Of a stretch of DNA of 64,000 bases, positions 63,485 through 64,000 are shown one piece after another (position 1 is the first letter of the stretch; every line of letters starts with the position of its first letter). A program made the translations under genes and the position numbers. The stretch lies in assembly GCA_963556065.3 (NCBI GenBank), contig CAUVYH020000021.1, forward strand, positions 3,472-67,471, written 5' to 3'. The notes under the pieces are model-generated. The model was not told the DNA's origin and did no database searches. It saw only the letters and a list, made by a program, of their open reading frames with translations. The stretch comes from JBAXTE01 sp963556065 (GTDB lineage Bacteria > Bacteroidota > Bacteroidia > Bacteroidales > WCHB1-69).

Positions 63485-63637
63485 GGAGGAGCAAGCGAGC
63501 ATTGACAAACCAATTTTATAAACAATTAGCAATGCCGCAAGGGCGTTTACGTTTATCCGTCAACGGACGGATACTACCTTGCTAAAGCATTGCTTTTGTT
63601 TATAAAATCAAATGAAAAACATTGCATTTGCTCCTCC
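63485..63637. repeat. 153-bp imperfect nested hairpin
   Basis: Inverted arms pair in blocks from outside in: GGAGGAGCAA/TTGCTCCTCC, ATTTTATAAACAA/TTGTTTATAAAAT, AGCAATGC/GCATTGCT, GCAAG/CTTGC and TATCCGTC/GACGGATA around an AACG loop. The whole can fold as one long hairpin. It lies between two copies of the same gene end. It could be a small folded mobile element or an RNA; no frame inside is gene-like. Confidence 0.75.
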
Positions 63638-63771
63638 TAGACTTTTTGGATACTTTTGTTCGTGAAGTTTTTTTTCATTTCAAGGTACTCACGCTTTCGC
63701 TGTGCTCAGGTGTGGCAATGACAAAAGTATCATTGAAAGGCGAAATTGAAAAATTCAACTCACCAGCAATC

Positions 63772-63903
63772 CTACAACTTCTGAAATTTCGATAATTTCG
63801 CAATTACATTCTTGAATTTGCTTTTTAATCCGGCAGAGAAAAATTCCTGATTGAACTCGATGCTTTGGATGATTTCGGCAATCAGATCCGGTTCCGAAAT
63901 CAT
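63772..63903 (-). pseudogene. C-terminal gene fragment, copy 2
   Basis: Second copy of the same gene end (ISEPDLIAEIIQSIEFNQEF ... SKFKNVIAKLSKFQKL), cut off at the Ile-Ser where the first copy reads on. The break coincides with the palindrome at 63901. Clearly a duplicate remnant. Confidence 0.5.
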
Positions 63904-63933
63904 TAAAACTTGTATTTATTGCAAGTTTTAATG
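63901..63933. promoter_or_regulatory. 12-bp palindrome, possible operator
   Basis: CATTAAAACTTG / CAAGTTTTAATG with a 9-base centre. It overlaps the -33 region of the promoter that follows, so a repressor bound here would block transcription. No T tract, so a terminator is unlikely. Confidence 0.6.
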
Positions 63934-63951
63934 ATTTAATTACTATCTTTG
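63919..63951 (+). promoter_or_regulatory. promoter of the last gene, possibly leaderless
   Basis: TTG at 63919-63921, 22-base spacer, TATCTTTG at 63944-63951. The ATG follows 4 bases after the -7 element, so transcription would start at about the start codon. Confidence 0.6.
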
Positions 63952-63955
63952 CTCT

Positions 63956-64000
63956 ATGAGAAATTACATAAATCGCAAAGAATACATAAGCAAATTATTG
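63956..64000 (+). CDS. start of a gene cut by the window edge
   Basis: Fifteen codons (MRNYINRKEYISKLL) run off the window. The pattern is like the first residues of the small AAA ATPases with a DUF4143 domain (YIxRxxYLxKLL), but fifteen residues cannot establish that. Promoter and operator upstream support a real gene. Confidence 0.5.
   Translation, partial: MRNYINRKEYISKLL

Noticed and set aside
63640..63720. Possible RNA or element after the 153-bp hairpin
   Set aside because: The text resembles a common spacer word set with a GTGAAG-type repeat; no fold or frame supports a gene.

Overview
The window reads as one stretch of a Bacteroidota chromosome, probably order Bacteroidales. The evidence is an AT-rich sequence, many promoters of the Bacteroidetes form (TTG, about 20 bases, TAnnTTTG), proteins ending in a type IX secretion (Por) sorting domain, a TonB receptor with an N-terminal carboxypeptidase-regulatory-like domain, WG-repeat and DUF3788/DUF4349 proteins, and A-rich rather than strong Shine-Dalgarno leaders. 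No tRNA, rRNA or CRISPR array was seen.

Layout. 1-3.7 kb: the end of an M23/LysM peptidase, then hutH and hisS on the minus strand. 4.2-7.9 kb: a hybrid histidine kinase split by a 1,158-bp IS630-type element one codon before its H-box. 7.9-20.5 kb: housekeeping genes (panB, K+ channel, phosphohexomutase, PAP2, fmt, an NagZ-beta-lactamase fusion, a glycosyltransferase, miaA). 20.6-23.1 kb: a candidate small RNA, aroQ, a tandem-OmpA protein and two paralogous small membrane proteins. 23.5-28.6 kb: a TPP riboswitch with its TonB receptor, rplS, ndk and a pirin. 28.6-39 kb: an accessory block of type IX-secreted proteins, lipoproteins, two frameshifted genes and a GNAT acetyltransferase cut by an IS4-superfamily element. 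39-45.6 kb: cca between two repeat-filled spacers, then DUF4349, beta-helix and pentapeptide-repeat proteins.

45.9-52.8 kb: a tightly spaced four-gene operon headed by an exported 1,292-residue WD40-caspase protein and followed by three exported proteins I do not recognise. This is the best candidate for an undescribed system. 53-58.3 kb: an outer-membrane barrel, an NtrC-type regulator, rlmH, dgt and a LolC/E-like permease. 58.5-64 kb: a secreted protein and an AlgI/AlgJ-like O-acetylation pair, preceded by near-identical copies of a promoter-bearing segment, then a DJ-1/PfpI protein, two decayed copies of one gene end flanking a 153-bp hairpin, and the first codons of another gene behind a palindromic operator.

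The spacers hold several dispersed repeat families. Both insertion sequences can be excised on paper to restore an intact host reading frame, so both insertions look recent.
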